This document shows positions 28,649 to 38,129 of a stretch of DNA of 64,000 nucleotides, piece after piece (within the stretch, counting starts at the first letter, position 1; each line of letters opens with the position of its first letter). The position numbers and the translations under genes are program-made. The notes below the pieces were generated by a model. The model saw only the letters and a program-made list of their open reading frames with translations, did no database searches and was not told the DNA's origin. The DNA lies in assembly GCF_900103865.1 (NCBI RefSeq), contig NZ_FNII01000006.1:204944-268943 (forward strand), read 5' to 3'. The stretch is from Vreelandella arcis. GTDB lineage: Bacteria; Pseudomonadota; Gammaproteobacteria; Pseudomonadales; Halomonadaceae.

Positions 28649-28675
28649 AGCCGGCCCTTGGGGCCGGCTTTCTTG
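28649..28675 (+). terminator. Rho-independent terminator after porin
   Basis: Stem AGCCGGCCC/GGGCCGGCT (9 bp) with TTG loop and a TTTCTT tail, 36 bp after the porin stop. A smaller TTGTTCC/GGAACAA hairpin precedes it. Confidence 0.88.
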
Positions 28676-28711
28676 TATGTGGAATTTATTGGGTGTTAAA
28701 GGAGAATTGTC

Positions 28712-29707
28712 ATGGTCAATCGGTATGTGATCAGTCTCGGCGTAGTGCTGGTAACCGCCAGTTTGCCGCTATGGGCGCAAAGCCCTGCCGAGCAGCGCAG
28801 CATGGAAGCCGCAGCGCAGGTGGATATTTCCAAGTTTTTTTCTTCACAAACCGATGCGCGCAGCCGTACCTTTCCTTTTCGTGGCGAACAAACCCATACC
28901 TTTACGGTTACCGACACCGGGCAGTATCAGTTAGTCAGCAACCCTGTGGGAGGGGATAGCGATTATCGTATTACCGCCTCGCTAACCGATGAGCAGGGCA
29001 ATGTGATTCGAGAGGGAGATGCCTTCGGTCGTAGTGGTGGGCTGGAGATGACTGTGGAGCTGGAGCCTGGTGAATACACGCTTGCTACCGAGGCGCGTAA
29101 AATGGGCCCCGCAAGCTCGGGGGCGAACGGCTATTTGATTCAAGTGGTAGGGCTGGATGCGTCAGGCAACCGTGTTGCACTTGGTGAAAGCGGTATTGAT
29201 GATGGCGATGATGCCATTTTTGGACAGTCAGGTGACTCGGATTCCGTCTTTGTCAGACCAGGGGCTGCATCGATTGCGCTTGAGAGTGAGAGCCAGTCTA
29301 GTGAGCAGTTGCCCACACCGCAAGAAGCGTCCGCAACCAGCTCAACTGATGAAGACGCGGGCGATGTTGAGAGCGCCAGTGCAAACACGCCCGACACCAT
29401 TCTGGCGGATGTACGGATTGCTTATGAGGGCGAGGTAGTTACCTTTACGCTGGATGAGCCAAGAGATGTCCAAATTGACAGCTCCACCTTTCCAGGCAAC
29501 GAAGGTAGCTACCGCATAGAAGCACGCCTGCTAGATGCCCAAGGTAATTTGGTTGCACAAGATAAAGGAACGGCTGTCGCGGGCGATTTTGCCATCAGCG
29601 AACGGTTAGCACCAGGTGAGTACCGCGTATGGGTAGATGGTCGCCGTATAGGCTCGATCCAAGGGCGCGATTCGACATACCAATTGCGTGTCGAAGTGAT
29701 TGACTAA
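28712..29707 (+). CDS. Secreted protein with two PPC-like beta-sandwich repeats
   Basis: 331 aa with signal peptide MVNRYVISLGVVLVTASLPLWA and AAAGGAG before the ATG. Two similar halves (about residues 45-150 and 225-330) each contain a strand ending in F-T-[VL], SDYRIxASLxDxQGN / GSYRIEARLLDAQGN, and LxPGEYxxxxExR / LAPGEYRVWVDGRR. That layout resembles bacterial pre-peptidase C-terminal (PPC) domains. A Ser/Glu/Asp-rich linker separates them. It has no catalytic domain and is probably periplasmic. It follows the porin terminator, so it is likely an independent unit. Function unknown. Confidence 0.7.
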   Translation: MVNRYVISLGVVLVTASLPLWAQSPAEQRSMEAAAQVDISKFFSSQTDARSRTFPFRGEQTHTFTVTDTGQYQLVSNPVGGDSDYRITASLTDEQGNVIREGDAFGRSGGLEMTVELEPGEYTLATEARKMGPASSGANGYLIQVVGLDASGNRVALGESGIDDGDDAIFGQSGDSDSVFVRPGAASIALESESQSSEQLPTPQEASATSSTDEDAGDVESASANTPDTILADVRIAYEGEVVTFTLDEPRDVQIDSSTFPGNEGSYRIEARLLDAQGNLVAQDKGTAVAGDFAISERLAPGEYRVWVDGRRIGSIQGRDSTYQLRVEVID

Positions 29708-29797
29708 TAATTTTGATAATCAGCAGAAGGGGCGAGGTAGATCGGAAGCTTCCAGCCGCCATATTGCTTGATAAGTTCGGTTTTAATAAATTCATTG

Positions 29798-29817
29798 GCG
29801 GCGACGAAAGTCGCCGC
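29798..29817. terminator. Hairpin in the 29708-29977 intergenic gap
   Basis: An 8-bp perfect stem (GCGGCGAC/GTCGCCGC) with a stable GAAA tetraloop, about 90 bp after the PPC-like gene. It has no clear T run, so factor-independent termination is uncertain. Nothing else is recognised in this 270-bp gap. Confidence 0.45.
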
Positions 29818-29977
29818 ACCTGTTTAGAAGCGCTAATTTTCTACCGTTGATCGGCGCCTGGCTTATTTTTTTGTGATGGATACTCATACAACGTTACTAT
29901 AGAACTCATACGATAAAGCCACCGGGGTTTAGACGGTTGGATACCATAAAAATGATGAGCGAGGCGGGTGGGCTTTA

Positions 29978-31990
29978 GTGCGTCTGTTAATGCGAAAAAT
30001 CGGTTTTGGTTCGCTACAGAAGCGACTGCTGATGGGCCTGGCGGTTACCTGGTTACTGGTGGTGGTACTGGTACTGGGCATGGCTTGGCAGTTGGGCAAC
30101 TCTATGGTGAAGGCCACCAATATGGCGCATCTGCGCTATGAATCCACCTTGCTGGCCGATGAAGTGACCGAGCAAATAGACGTCCGCTTTGATGCATTAA
30201 GGCGCTTAAGCAAACAGCTTGATGCAGACACCAGCCGCGACTCGATGCGTACCATGCTGCGACGTAATGAAGCATTAATGGCCTGGTTTGAAGGTGTGGT
30301 TATTGCTGATGCAGAAGGTAAAATCATTGCCGACTGGCCACATGTGGAAGGCCGCGAAGGACTCGACACGGCACCGCTTGAATACTTTCGCATGCTGCGT
30401 GGTACACAAACGCCCTACGTTAGTGAACCCTTTGTGGGCCGTGCCAGTGGCATTCCCATGGTGTTAGTGAGTGTGCCGCGGAGTAATCCAAACGGCGAAT
30501 TTAATGGCTTTGTCGGGGGTATTGTGAGCCTGCACTCAGGTGGGTTGTTTGATCGCCTGGCGCGCGTAAGGCTCGGCGAAGATGGCTATGCAGGCGTCGC
30601 CACGTCGTCAGGCAAAATCCTTTACCATCCTAATCGCGATCTGATTATGACGCAGGTGCCTGATGCCGACTTTAACCCTTGGCTTTCTCTGGCGCTGGAT
30701 GGCTGGGAAGGCGAAGCGGTTGGTTCACTACTTAACGGCCAGCTTGGGTTTCAGTCTTATAGACAAGTCTGGCCAGCTGACTGGATAGTGGGTTTATATT
30801 TGCCCAATGATCAGGCTCAAGAGCCGCTAAGCGGCTTTTTGCATCGGCTTTGGTGGCTTGGCATTGCGCTGACAGTGCTAATGTTGCCGGTACTGTGGTT
30901 GTTATTGCGCCGCATGCTGTCGCCGTTAAAACACTTAGCCAAGCAGATTGGCGAGGTTGGCCGAGCCGAACGCGAACGCGTGAAGCTGGGCACCAACATG
31001 CAAGAACTGCAGCATGTGGCAAACACCTTTAATCGCGTGGAAGACGAGCGCCAAGTGTTATTGACCAACCTTCAAGAGCGCGAAGCGTTTCTCGACTCGG
31101 TGCTGAATGCTACGCCCCAGGGCATGTTCGTGGCCAATTTCGATGGTCATATTACCTACATGAACCCAGCGCTGCTTGGCATGCTGGGCATTCAATCTCA
31201 CTTGCCAATGAAAGCTTGGCTGCATCAAATCCATCCTGATGACCGCGATGGCGCCATGGATATGTGGCACCACAGCTTGAAGTCTGGCAGCGATTATGTT
31301 CGCCAACTACGCTTTGTGCGTCATGATGGTGAAACGCTGTGGCTGGATGTACACGCCCGGGTGGTCATGCTCTCCCAGGGCGGGCACTCGCTCGGGCTGG
31401 TCGGGGTGGTCAAAGACATTACCGAGCGCCGTGAGCTGGAGGCCCTTCAGCGCTGGGAGGCCGAGCACGATCCGTTAACCGGTTTGCTTAACCGGCGGGG
31501 GTTTGAGCGGCGGCTTGACGAAGCCTTCGCTGACTTTCAAAAAACCAGTACGCCCTCGGCGCTGCTGTTATTCGACCTGGATCATTTCAAGCCGATTAAC
31601 GATGAAGGCGGGCACGCGCTGGGTGACGAAATGCTCCGCCGTATTGCCCAAGTGGTGGCTTGGGAAGTTCGCCGTAGCGACCATGTGGCTCGCCAAGGCG
31701 GCGATGAGTTTGGTGTACTGCTGCCCAGTTGTACCCTTAGTCAAGCGCGGAGAATTGCCGAAGCGCTGCGCAATTCCGTGGGTGAGATATCGGTCGACTA
31801 CGAAGGCAAAGAGTATAGCGTAACGCTGAGTATCGGGGTCACGACGTTTCACGAGGACGATGGCGGTACTGACGATGCGGTGGCTCGCGCTGATGCCGGC
31901 AGCTATACAGCGAAAGATAAAGGACGCAATGGCGTGGTCATCAACTTACGCGATGAACACGTCGATGATGCGATAGCGCATTTTGATTAA
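29978..31990 (+). CDS. Membrane sensor diguanylate cyclase (Cache-PAS-GGDEF)
   Basis: 670 aa. TM1 at about residues 15-38, a periplasmic Cache-type sensor (about 40-285), TM2 at about 288-311, a HAMP-like linker, a PAS domain (about 365-490, ending VGVVKDITERRELE) and a C-terminal GGDEF domain. The active motif GGDEF (574-578) is intact and is preceded by RRSD, an I-site RxxD five residues away, so product inhibition is likely. It should make c-di-GMP in response to an extracytoplasmic ligand. The GTG at 29978 or ATG at 29990 may be the start. Its stop is 2 bp from the convergent GGDEF-EAL gene. Confidence 0.9.
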   Translation: MRLLMRKIGFGSLQKRLLMGLAVTWLLVVVLVLGMAWQLGNSMVKATNMAHLRYESTLLADEVTEQIDVRFDALRRLSKQLDADTSRDSMRTMLRRNEALMAWFEGVVIADAEGKIIADWPHVEGREGLDTAPLEYFRMLRGTQTPYVSEPFVGRASGIPMVLVSVPRSNPNGEFNGFVGGIVSLHSGGLFDRLARVRLGEDGYAGVATSSGKILYHPNRDLIMTQVPDADFNPWLSLALDGWEGEAVGSLLNGQLGFQSYRQVWPADWIVGLYLPNDQAQEPLSGFLHRLWWLGIALTVLMLPVLWLLLRRMLSPLKHLAKQIGEVGRAERERVKLGTNMQELQHVANTFNRVEDERQVLLTNLQEREAFLDSVLNATPQGMFVANFDGHITYMNPALLGMLGIQSHLPMKAWLHQIHPDDRDGAMDMWHHSLKSGSDYVRQLRFVRHDGETLWLDVHARVVMLSQGGHSLGLVGVVKDITERRELEALQRWEAEHDPLTGLLNRRGFERRLDEAFADFQKTSTPSALLLFDLDHFKPINDEGGHALGDEMLRRIAQVVAWEVRRSDHVARQGGDEFGVLLPSCTLSQARRIAEALRNSVGEISVDYEGKEYSVTLSIGVTTFHEDDGGTDDAVARADAGSYTAKDKGRNGVVINLRDEHVDDAIAHFD

Positions 31991-31992
31991 CC

Positions 31993-34900
31993 TCAATGGG
32001 GCATTATTCGCCACTGCTCTAGCCATTGAGGTATTTCAAGTGCCGGCATAGGGCGGGCAATGCCATACCCTTGGGCAAGATAACACCCTAGGGCGAGCAA
32101 CGCGCTGGCATGGGCCATGGTTTCAACCCCCTCGGCAAGCACCGGGCGTGAGAACTTCTTGGCTAGAAAGACAATACTTTCGACAATCGCCCGGTCGTCC
32201 TGGCTTTCGAGCATATCGCGCACAAAATCGCGGTCAACCTTGATCAGCTGTACGGGTAAGCGACGAAAATACGCCAGCGACGAATAGCCTGTACCAAAGT
32301 CGTCGAGGGCGACGTCAATACCCAACGCTTGGCAGGCGGAGAGCACCGTCAGCGCGGCCTGCATGTCATCTAAGGTGGCCGATTCCAAAATTTCCAGCGA
32401 TAACCGATTCGGCTCAATGTGTGGGTAGGCGTTAAGCAAGCTCTGCAGCTGGGGTAAGAAACCCGGGTGCAATAAGTGCCTAGGGCTAATATTCACGCTG
32501 ACTCTCATTTGAATCGATTGCTGTTGCCATAGAGTCTGCTGTTTTAGTGCCGCTTCAATAACCCATTCGCCAAGGTCATATTCCAGATCAGTGCCCTCAA
32601 TCAACGGCAAGAAGTCAGCCGGCGAAAGTAAGCCTTTTTCTGGATGCTGCCAGCGGATGAGCGCTTCGACACCAATCACGCGGTGGGATTTCAGGTTTAC
32701 CTGAGGCTGATAAAAAAGTTGAAACTCATCGTGGGCTAGCCCATGACGTATGGCCTTACGCTTCATCAGTTTGCTACGCGTTGACTGCTCTTCGTCCGGG
32801 TTATAAACCGCATGCTGGGAATGCCCCAGCGTTTTTGCCTGGTACAGCGCTTGGTAGGCGTGCCGGATAAGTGTGTCAGAATCACTGTTGTCGAGAGGGT
32901 AGCTGGTCGTACCTACACAGGTGGTTAGCTTGATAGGCTGCCCAGCAAGATAAAGCGTTTCTTGAATGCGTTGTTGTAGGCTGGACGCGGTAATCGCTGA
33001 GTGAGTGACGACAGCGAACTCATCGCCGCTTAAACGGCCGCTGAAACCCTCTTCGTTGGTTAATTGCGCCAATCGTTGCGCCACGCTTACCAACAGCTTG
33101 TTGCCTGCGTGATAACCGAGTAATTCATTAAGTCGCTTAAAGTCGTCCAGGTTTAACACATGAATGTTGATGGGCTTATCGCCTGTCACCCCTTGGATGT
33201 ACAGCGCTAGTTTTTCTTTGGTTAAGCGTTGATTGGCAAGCCCGGTGAGCTCATCAATATTGGCTGCTTTATAAAGGGCTTCTTCATGGGCTTTGGTATC
33301 GCTGATATCCGACTGGATGGCAATAAATCCTTGGTGCCCGTTATCGCCACCCGGTAACGGATTGCCGCTAATATGCACCCAATAAGGTGAACCATCACGT
33401 CGATAATTGAGCAACTCTTCTTCAAAGCTGTGTTTTAGTTGAAGTGCCTGGGTAATGCGCGCGATGGTGGCCGGGTCGGTTTTCGGCCCATGTAATAGCT
33501 CACCGGGTGTTTTGCCTTGCGCATCTTCCAGTTTGTAGCCACTTGAGCGAGTAAAACCTTCATTGACCCATTCAATTCGCCCCTGGGCATCGGTGATCAC
33601 TACGCCGTTACTGGTTTTTTTCGCCACCATGGAAAGGCGAGCGATCGCGGTTTGATCCTCCCGTTGCTGGCGGTTGATACGCAGGTTGTTGATTAACTGG
33701 CCGATACTCCCCAGCAGCGGGGCTAGAAAATCCACCAGCACTCTGTCGTAGCCGTTGGGACGATTTGCCAGGCCAATCATGGCAATGCATTGACCGTGTA
33801 AATGAATCGGCACCCCCAAGAAGGCTGCTAACTGGGGGTGGCCGGGCGGTAGCCCACCGCGCCGCGGGTCTAGGGCGGGCTGATTGGCAATCACGACTTC
33901 TTCGTACCGCATTACATAGCCAAACAATGTGTTCAGGTTGCTAAACATCATGCCATTGGGCGCATTTTGCTCATAAAACCGGCGTGATTCATCATCCCAG
34001 GTAATGTCGGTAATGGCGTGGGCCACTAAGTAAGGGGCTTGCTGCTCATCTTTCAAGACTTCGCCAATAAAGCCGTACTCGCTGTCGGTCAGGGTTAACA
34101 AATCATCGAGCAAGTGTTTGAGCGCGAACGTGTTGTCACGCTCGTCAATAAAGCTTGATTGAGCGCGCATAATGGCGCGCTCCAGGGCCTGTTGCTTTAA
34201 TAGCTGGCTTTCGATGCGTTTGCGGGGTGTTACGTCAATCATGGTGCCAATCAACTGCGCAACGTGGCCGTTAATCAACACCGGTTGGCCGGTGATGCGT
34301 ACCCAGCGCTGAAGCCCTTGGGGGGTAACTAACTGGAAGATGTCGTTGAATGCCCGTCGATGCTCAACGGCTGATTTCAGCGCCTTAATTAAACGCTGTT
34401 TGTCAGCGTCGACGTAAACGTTTAACCGACGGAACATATCGCTATCGGCGTCTTTGCTAATGCCGTAGAGCTGGTTAATGACGTCGTTGTAGTGCGTGAC
34501 CCGGCTAGGAATGTCCATTTCCCAAACCCCGATGCCGGCTTGGCGGGTGGCATGCTGCTCGCGCGAGGTTAAGTGTTGTTCAAACTGCAGTACCACGTTG
34601 TTACCGAGCTGCGTTAATAATTCACGTTGAGACGAGGTTAATTGGCGCGGCGTCGTGTCCATCACGCAGAGCGACCCAATCGCGTGACCGTTGGCTGTGA
34701 TTAAAGGCACGCCAGCGTAAAAACGGATACCAGGCGGTTGGACGACGAGGGGTAAGTTTTCGAAACGGCTGTCTTGTTGCGCATCGCTGACTTCAACAAG
34801 TGATGAGCAGGCAATGGTGTGGGTACTGAAAGAGTGCTCGCGCGGGGTAGAGCTCGCTGTATCGCCGTAGCGGCTTTTACACCAGGTGTGCTCTTCGTCA

Positions 34901-35055
34901 ACCAGGGTGATTAATGCGATAGGGACGTGGCAATGCGTGGCGGCCAAGCGGGTAATGCGATCAAGTTCGGGATTCGCGGTGCGGTCACCTAGCGTATACC
35001 GTTTTAGCGTAAAAAGGCGTTGCGCTTCATTGTGGTTTCCGGCGGGCGTTACCAT
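31993..35055 (-). CDS. GAF/PAS/GGDEF/EAL c-di-GMP signalling protein
   Basis: A cytosolic protein of about 1020 aa from the ATG at 35055; the open frame runs 108 codons further up, but without domains and into the divergent AEC promoter region. Order: GAF (about 20-165), PAS (about 175-290), second GAF (about 300-455), PAS (about 465-585), GGDEF (about 590-755) and EAL (about 765-1015). The cyclase motif is SGDEF, so the cyclase may be weak or a GTP-binding regulator. The EAL domain has EALIRW, the DDFGTGYSSL loop and AEGVET, consistent with an active phosphodiesterase. Confidence 0.9.
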   Translation of the reverse strand: MVTPAGNHNEAQRLFTLKRYTLGDRTANPELDRITRLAATHCHVPIALITLVDEEHTWCKSRYGDTASSTPREHSFSTHTIACSSLVEVSDAQQDSRFENLPLVVQPPGIRFYAGVPLITANGHAIGSLCVMDTTPRQLTSSQRELLTQLGNNVVLQFEQHLTSREQHATRQAGIGVWEMDIPSRVTHYNDVINQLYGISKDADSDMFRRLNVYVDADKQRLIKALKSAVEHRRAFNDIFQLVTPQGLQRWVRITGQPVLINGHVAQLIGTMIDVTPRKRIESQLLKQQALERAIMRAQSSFIDERDNTFALKHLLDDLLTLTDSEYGFIGEVLKDEQQAPYLVAHAITDITWDDESRRFYEQNAPNGMMFSNLNTLFGYVMRYEEVVIANQPALDPRRGGLPPGHPQLAAFLGVPIHLHGQCIAMIGLANRPNGYDRVLVDFLAPLLGSIGQLINNLRINRQQREDQTAIARLSMVAKKTSNGVVITDAQGRIEWVNEGFTRSSGYKLEDAQGKTPGELLHGPKTDPATIARITQALQLKHSFEEELLNYRRDGSPYWVHISGNPLPGGDNGHQGFIAIQSDISDTKAHEEALYKAANIDELTGLANQRLTKEKLALYIQGVTGDKPINIHVLNLDDFKRLNELLGYHAGNKLLVSVAQRLAQLTNEEGFSGRLSGDEFAVVTHSAITASSLQQRIQETLYLAGQPIKLTTCVGTTSYPLDNSDSDTLIRHAYQALYQAKTLGHSQHAVYNPDEEQSTRSKLMKRKAIRHGLAHDEFQLFYQPQVNLKSHRVIGVEALIRWQHPEKGLLSPADFLPLIEGTDLEYDLGEWVIEAALKQQTLWQQQSIQMRVSVNISPRHLLHPGFLPQLQSLLNAYPHIEPNRLSLEILESATLDDMQAALTVLSACQALGIDVALDDFGTGYSSLAYFRRLPVQLIKVDRDFVRDMLESQDDRAIVESIVFLAKKFSRPVLAEGVETMAHASALLALGCYLAQGYGIARPMPALEIPQWLEQWRIMPH

Positions 35056-35200
35056 GGGCAACCTATGTTTATGTGCGCTTTCAGCGATATTCTCTCTTAT
35101 GCGGCATCGCTGTCCAGCCAGTCGACAAATCTCTGTCAACGGTAGAACATAACAAGGTGCTGATTTAAAAGTCTGAATACATGAAAAGAGATTGTTGACC

Positions 35201-36148
35201 GTGAGCCTATTTGAGCTGTTTACCCGGACGCTTGATATCACCCTGCCTGTCTTTGCGATGGTGTTTGTTGGCCTGGGTCTAAAGCGGCTTGGCTGGATTG
35301 ATAGAGCCTTCGTCTCGACCGCGTCTGCCTTGGTTTTCAAGGCGACCTTGCCCACGCTGATTTTCTTGAGCTTGATCAAAGCCGACCTGGCCGTGGCGCT
35401 GGATGTGCCAATGTTGGTGTTTTTTGCCTTGGCGACCCTTTGCCAATGTGCTTTGAGTTGGGGGTGGGCCAGTTGGCGAGTTAAGCGGGAGGAACGCGGT
35501 GTTTACGTGCAGGGCTCGTTTCGCGGTAATTGTGGTGTCGTCGGGCTCGCGTTGGCAGCGGGCATGTACGGTAATTATGGGCTTTCGGCGGGGAGTATAT
35601 TACTGGGCGTCGTCATTGTGACCTATAACGTGCTCTCGGTGGTGGTGCTCGCTATGTACCAGCCTGGCCAAGCCACCGATTGGCGAAGCCTGCTGGGTAA
35701 AATGTTCACTAACCCGTTGATTATCTCCGTCTTGGCGGCTTTGCCGTTTACCGCTTTGTCGATATCACTGCCCGGTTGGCTGGTCACCTCGGGGGATTAT
35801 TTCGCATCGCTTACGCTGCCGCTGGCGCTTATCTGTATCGGGGCGACACTGTCGTTAAGAAGTCTGCGCGAAAGTCAGCAGGTGGCGATGGGTGCCAGCG
35901 TGATGAAGATGGTCATCCTACCCGTGCTGTCGACGGTTGCCGCCTGGTTGGTAGGCTTTTCAGGCCGTGAGCTGGGCTTGCTGTTTCTGTTTTTTGCCAG
36001 CCCCACCGCGGCCGCGAGTTTTGTCATGGTTAAAGCGATTGGCGGCAATGTGGCACTGGCAGCCAATATCATTGCCATCACCACACTGATGGCCAGCGTC
36101 ACGGTCACCGTGGGGATCTTTACCCTGCGACTGCTGGGCTGGATATAA
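35201..36148 (+). CDS. AEC family transporter (auxin efflux carrier type)
   Basis: About 315 aa, ten hydrophobic helices in two inverted halves (five TM, loop, five TM). Family features include LPVFAMVFVGLGLKRLGWID at the start, FRGNCGVVGLALAAG in TM4, and the C-terminal FFASPTAAASFVMVKAIGG. Bacterial members carry malate, malonate or other small organic acids; the substrate here is not inferable. The GTG at 35201 is preferred to the TTG at 35192. It is the last core gene before the tRNA-Arg and the island. Confidence 0.85.
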   Translation: MSLFELFTRTLDITLPVFAMVFVGLGLKRLGWIDRAFVSTASALVFKATLPTLIFLSLIKADLAVALDVPMLVFFALATLCQCALSWGWASWRVKREERGVYVQGSFRGNCGVVGLALAAGMYGNYGLSAGSILLGVVIVTYNVLSVVVLAMYQPGQATDWRSLLGKMFTNPLIISVLAALPFTALSISLPGWLVTSGDYFASLTLPLALICIGATLSLRSLRESQQVAMGASVMKMVILPVLSTVAAWLVGFSGRELGLLFLFFASPTAAASFVMVKAIGGNVALAANIIAITTLMASVTVTVGIFTLRLLGWI

Positions 36149-36200
36149 CGCATCGCCTTGGCCTGCGCTGCCGCAGAGGTTATACTGCCGCCCCTCATAA

Positions 36201-36277
36201 GTCCCTGTAGCTCAGCAGGATAGAGCAGCCGCCTCCTAAGCGGCAGGTCGCAGGTTCAAATCCTGCCAGGGACGCCA
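36201..36277 (+). tRNA. tRNA-Arg (anticodon CCU)
   Basis: A 77-nt cloverleaf. Acceptor stem GTCCCTG/CAGGGAC, D-arm GCTCAGCAGGATAGAGC, anticodon stem GCCGC/GCGGC with loop CTCCTAA (anticodon CCT), T-arm CAGGTTCAAATCCTG, discriminator G, and encoded CCA. It marks the core/island border: everything downstream is accessory. tRNA-Arg(CCU) genes are used by tyrosine integrases in many bacteria. I found no second copy of its 3' end inside the window. Confidence 0.97.
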
Positions 36278-36463
36278 AAGAAATCATCATCTTACATTTA
36301 TTTTTTGAATCTATATTTCTATATTCTTCGCTTGAACCCCTAGTGGAACCCCTAGCCAGAAAATCTATACTGACTGTTATTTGCTAATATGGTTATTAGT
36401 ATTGGTTTTAGAAGGAATCACCTCGGCACTAGCAGTTTTTCTTCCAGGTCACTCTTTCTGAAT

Positions 36464-36754
36464 TGGATCCCGAAATTTGGACAGGTGCATCAGCTCTGAT
36501 TCATCATCTCCAGAAGGAGGAGAATCATGGGCAAGAAACGCAAACAGTACAGCGCATCGTTCAAGTCCAAAGTCGCCCTGGCCGCCCTCAAAGGTGACGA
36601 GACCACCTCCGATATTGCTGCCCGCTTCCAGATCCAGCTCACCATGGTCAGCACCTGGAAGCGTGAACTGCTGGAGAACGCTCCTGAGCTTTTCGAGGGC
36701 AAGAAGAAGACCGCCAAACAGACCGACGAGCGCCCAGCGCCGGTGAACTCTTAG
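36464..36754 (+). mobile_element. IS3-family remnant: terminal sequence plus OrfA
   Basis: An IS3-like terminus, TGGATCCCGAAATTTGGACA, begins at 36464. A 75-aa OrfA (36527-36754, AAGGAGGAG upstream) follows: KQYSASFKSKVALAALKGD and an HTH (TSDIAARFQIQLTMVSTWKR). It is shorter than usual for an OrfA of about 100 aa, and no matching OrfB (DDE) follows, so the element is dead. Confidence 0.8.
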
Positions 36755-36826
36755 GGAGATTCTGCATGAAAAATCACGTTTTTCTAACTGCCAAATACTG
36801 TCTCCTCAAGCAAGCCGAAGGCGGTG

Positions 36827-36916
36827 CATGTGTTTACAGAATTATGTCGTAAGAATGGCATGAGCAGTGCGACCTTCTAGAAGTGGCTAGCTAAATTCGG
36901 TGGCATGGATGCCGCC
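36827..36916 (+). pseudogene. Fragment of a second IS3-family OrfA
   Basis: An in-frame segment reads HVFTELCRKNGMSSATF, stop, KWLAKFGGMDA. This is the conserved OrfA sequence of IS407/IS51-type elements (CRKHGxSxATFYKWKxKYGGM), with a TAG replacing the expected Tyr. No flanking open frame remains. Confidence 0.7.
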
Positions 36917-36977
36917 CATTATGGCGAAGAAAGCGAGCAGCCAACCTGGGGAGACACCGCTGACAACGTTGGTCACT

Positions 36978-37268
36978 ATCGCTAAGAAACGCTGGCGAAT
37001 TGAGCGTGACTATCAGGAACTCAATTAGGCGTTCGGGTTGGATCATTATGAGGGCTGCAACTGGCGAGGCTTTCACCATTACGCTAGCCTCAGCATCGTG
37101 GTGTATGGCTTCTTGGTCGCTGAACGGTTACTTTGTCAATATAAAAAATCTCACTGTCTCCGGCACCTCCTCTACCCGAAGGGCAACGGTCTCCTGGTCG
37201 TGCAACGCACTCAGCAACATGTGGGTGATTCCATCACAACGTTACGCTGGGATCGAGTCAATAGCTGA
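36978..37268 (+). pseudogene. C-terminal remnant of an IS701-family transposase
   Basis: The frame reads KKRWRIERDYQELN, stop (TAG 37026), AFGLDHYEGCNWRGFHHYAS, then VVYGFLVAER and QQHVGDSITTLRW. This matches the end of IS701-type DDE transposases. The N-terminal two thirds are missing and one in-frame stop is present. Confidence 0.72.
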
Positions 37269-37415
37269 CATTTCACAGACAACGATCCCCCTCAGGCACA
37301 GGTGGCTTAGTCACTATCTCCGAGATCCAAGCGACTGTGGCTGGCTCGGCACGTGATACTGGTTGGTACTAAAGTTAGAAATGTTGCAACATTTCAGCAT
37401 GCGAGCGGAGGTATT

Positions 37416-37529
37416 ATGAGTGATTTGGCGCAGTTTTTAATTGGTGTCTCACCGATTCTGTTTATTATGTTCGGGACATTAGTAGCCGCTCATGTGGCTA
37501 TAAAACGAAAAAATAAACCTCGTCAGTGA
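37416..37529 (+). CDS. Small putative membrane protein (37 aa)
   Basis: ATG at 37416 with GCGGAGG a few bases upstream. It reads MSDLAQFLIGVSPILFIMFG and then a second hydrophobic stretch, ending KRKNKPRQ. One long TM helix (about residues 6-28) with a positively charged tail suggests an Nin/C-in small membrane protein. There is no homology I recognise and no nearby partner. The good ribosome site and membrane-protein-like composition are the only support; it may also be chance within IS debris. Confidence 0.4.
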   Translation: MSDLAQFLIGVSPILFIMFGTLVAAHVAIKRKNKPRQ

Positions 37530-38041
37530 CTGGTATAAAGTTAATAGTAAAGCTTGAAAAATTGTCTCAAATCAGGCGTCTGTATATTGTAATATATGTT
37601 GAAGTCTATGGCCTTCTAGGCATTCAGGCGTCGGCCCAAGCAAGCTCAGGCTCTACAGCAGGGCTGGTTGTCGATGCTATGCCATGTCCCAGCAGCTCGT
37701 TGCATGAATTTCCTTCCACGACCAACATCCGTCCGTTATCAATACCGCCGAACGCACGCTGCATGGCCGAGCACATGCGCTTGATACCTCTGTCAGACTT
37801 GATTCGCCTGACGACCTTAGAGCCCCATCACATCATCAGGGAGGTCTGCGGCAACCCACCTCTGCTGTGATCTCTTCGTCCATCTTGAGTCCAGCGATCT
37901 TGAGATGACTGTCGGTGCCGGCCGCCACGAGACTCCAGTATTAGGCCTCCGGCACCTCCAAGGGGAGTGGGTGAACTTTTACTGATCCCTAGGCTGGTGA
38001 TAGAGCACATTCGGTTGAGGTAAGGTCTGCCAGGTTGATAG

Positions 38042-38067
38042 AGCCTCCTCGGGGGGTGCTTTTTTCT
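38042..38067 (+). terminator. Possible terminator, orphan
   Basis: AGCCTCCTC-GGGGGGTGCT forms an imperfect stem (one mismatch, G-U pairs) followed by TTTTTT. It would stop plus-strand transcription coming from the eroded region. No intact gene lies directly upstream. Confidence 0.45.
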
Positions 38068-38088
38068 TCAAAACCGCCAATAAGAGGA

Positions 38089-38129
38089 CTGACAAAACTG
38101 ACAGAACCCTATTTTGTCAGTTTTGTCAG
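38089..38129. repeat. Four 9-mers, two direct then two inverted
   Basis: CTGACAAAA at 38089-38097, CTGACAGAA at 38098-38106, a 5-nt centre, then TTTTGTCAG twice (38112-38120, 38121-38129). This gives an 18-bp hairpin arm with one mismatch, or an iteron-like binding array. It lies 42 bp beyond the stop of the leftward DUF3987 gene. It could act as that operon's terminator, though no T run follows on the minus strand. Confidence 0.75.

Noticed and set aside
35056..35379. N-terminal extension of the GAF/PAS/GGDEF/EAL protein
   Set aside because: The 108 extra codons have no domain, run into the divergent AEC gene, and the ATG at 35055 gives a natural GAF start.
37526..37870. 114-aa open frame in the IS-debris gap
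   Set aside because: No ribosome site, no domain, and odd composition; it begins inside the end of the 37-aa ORF.
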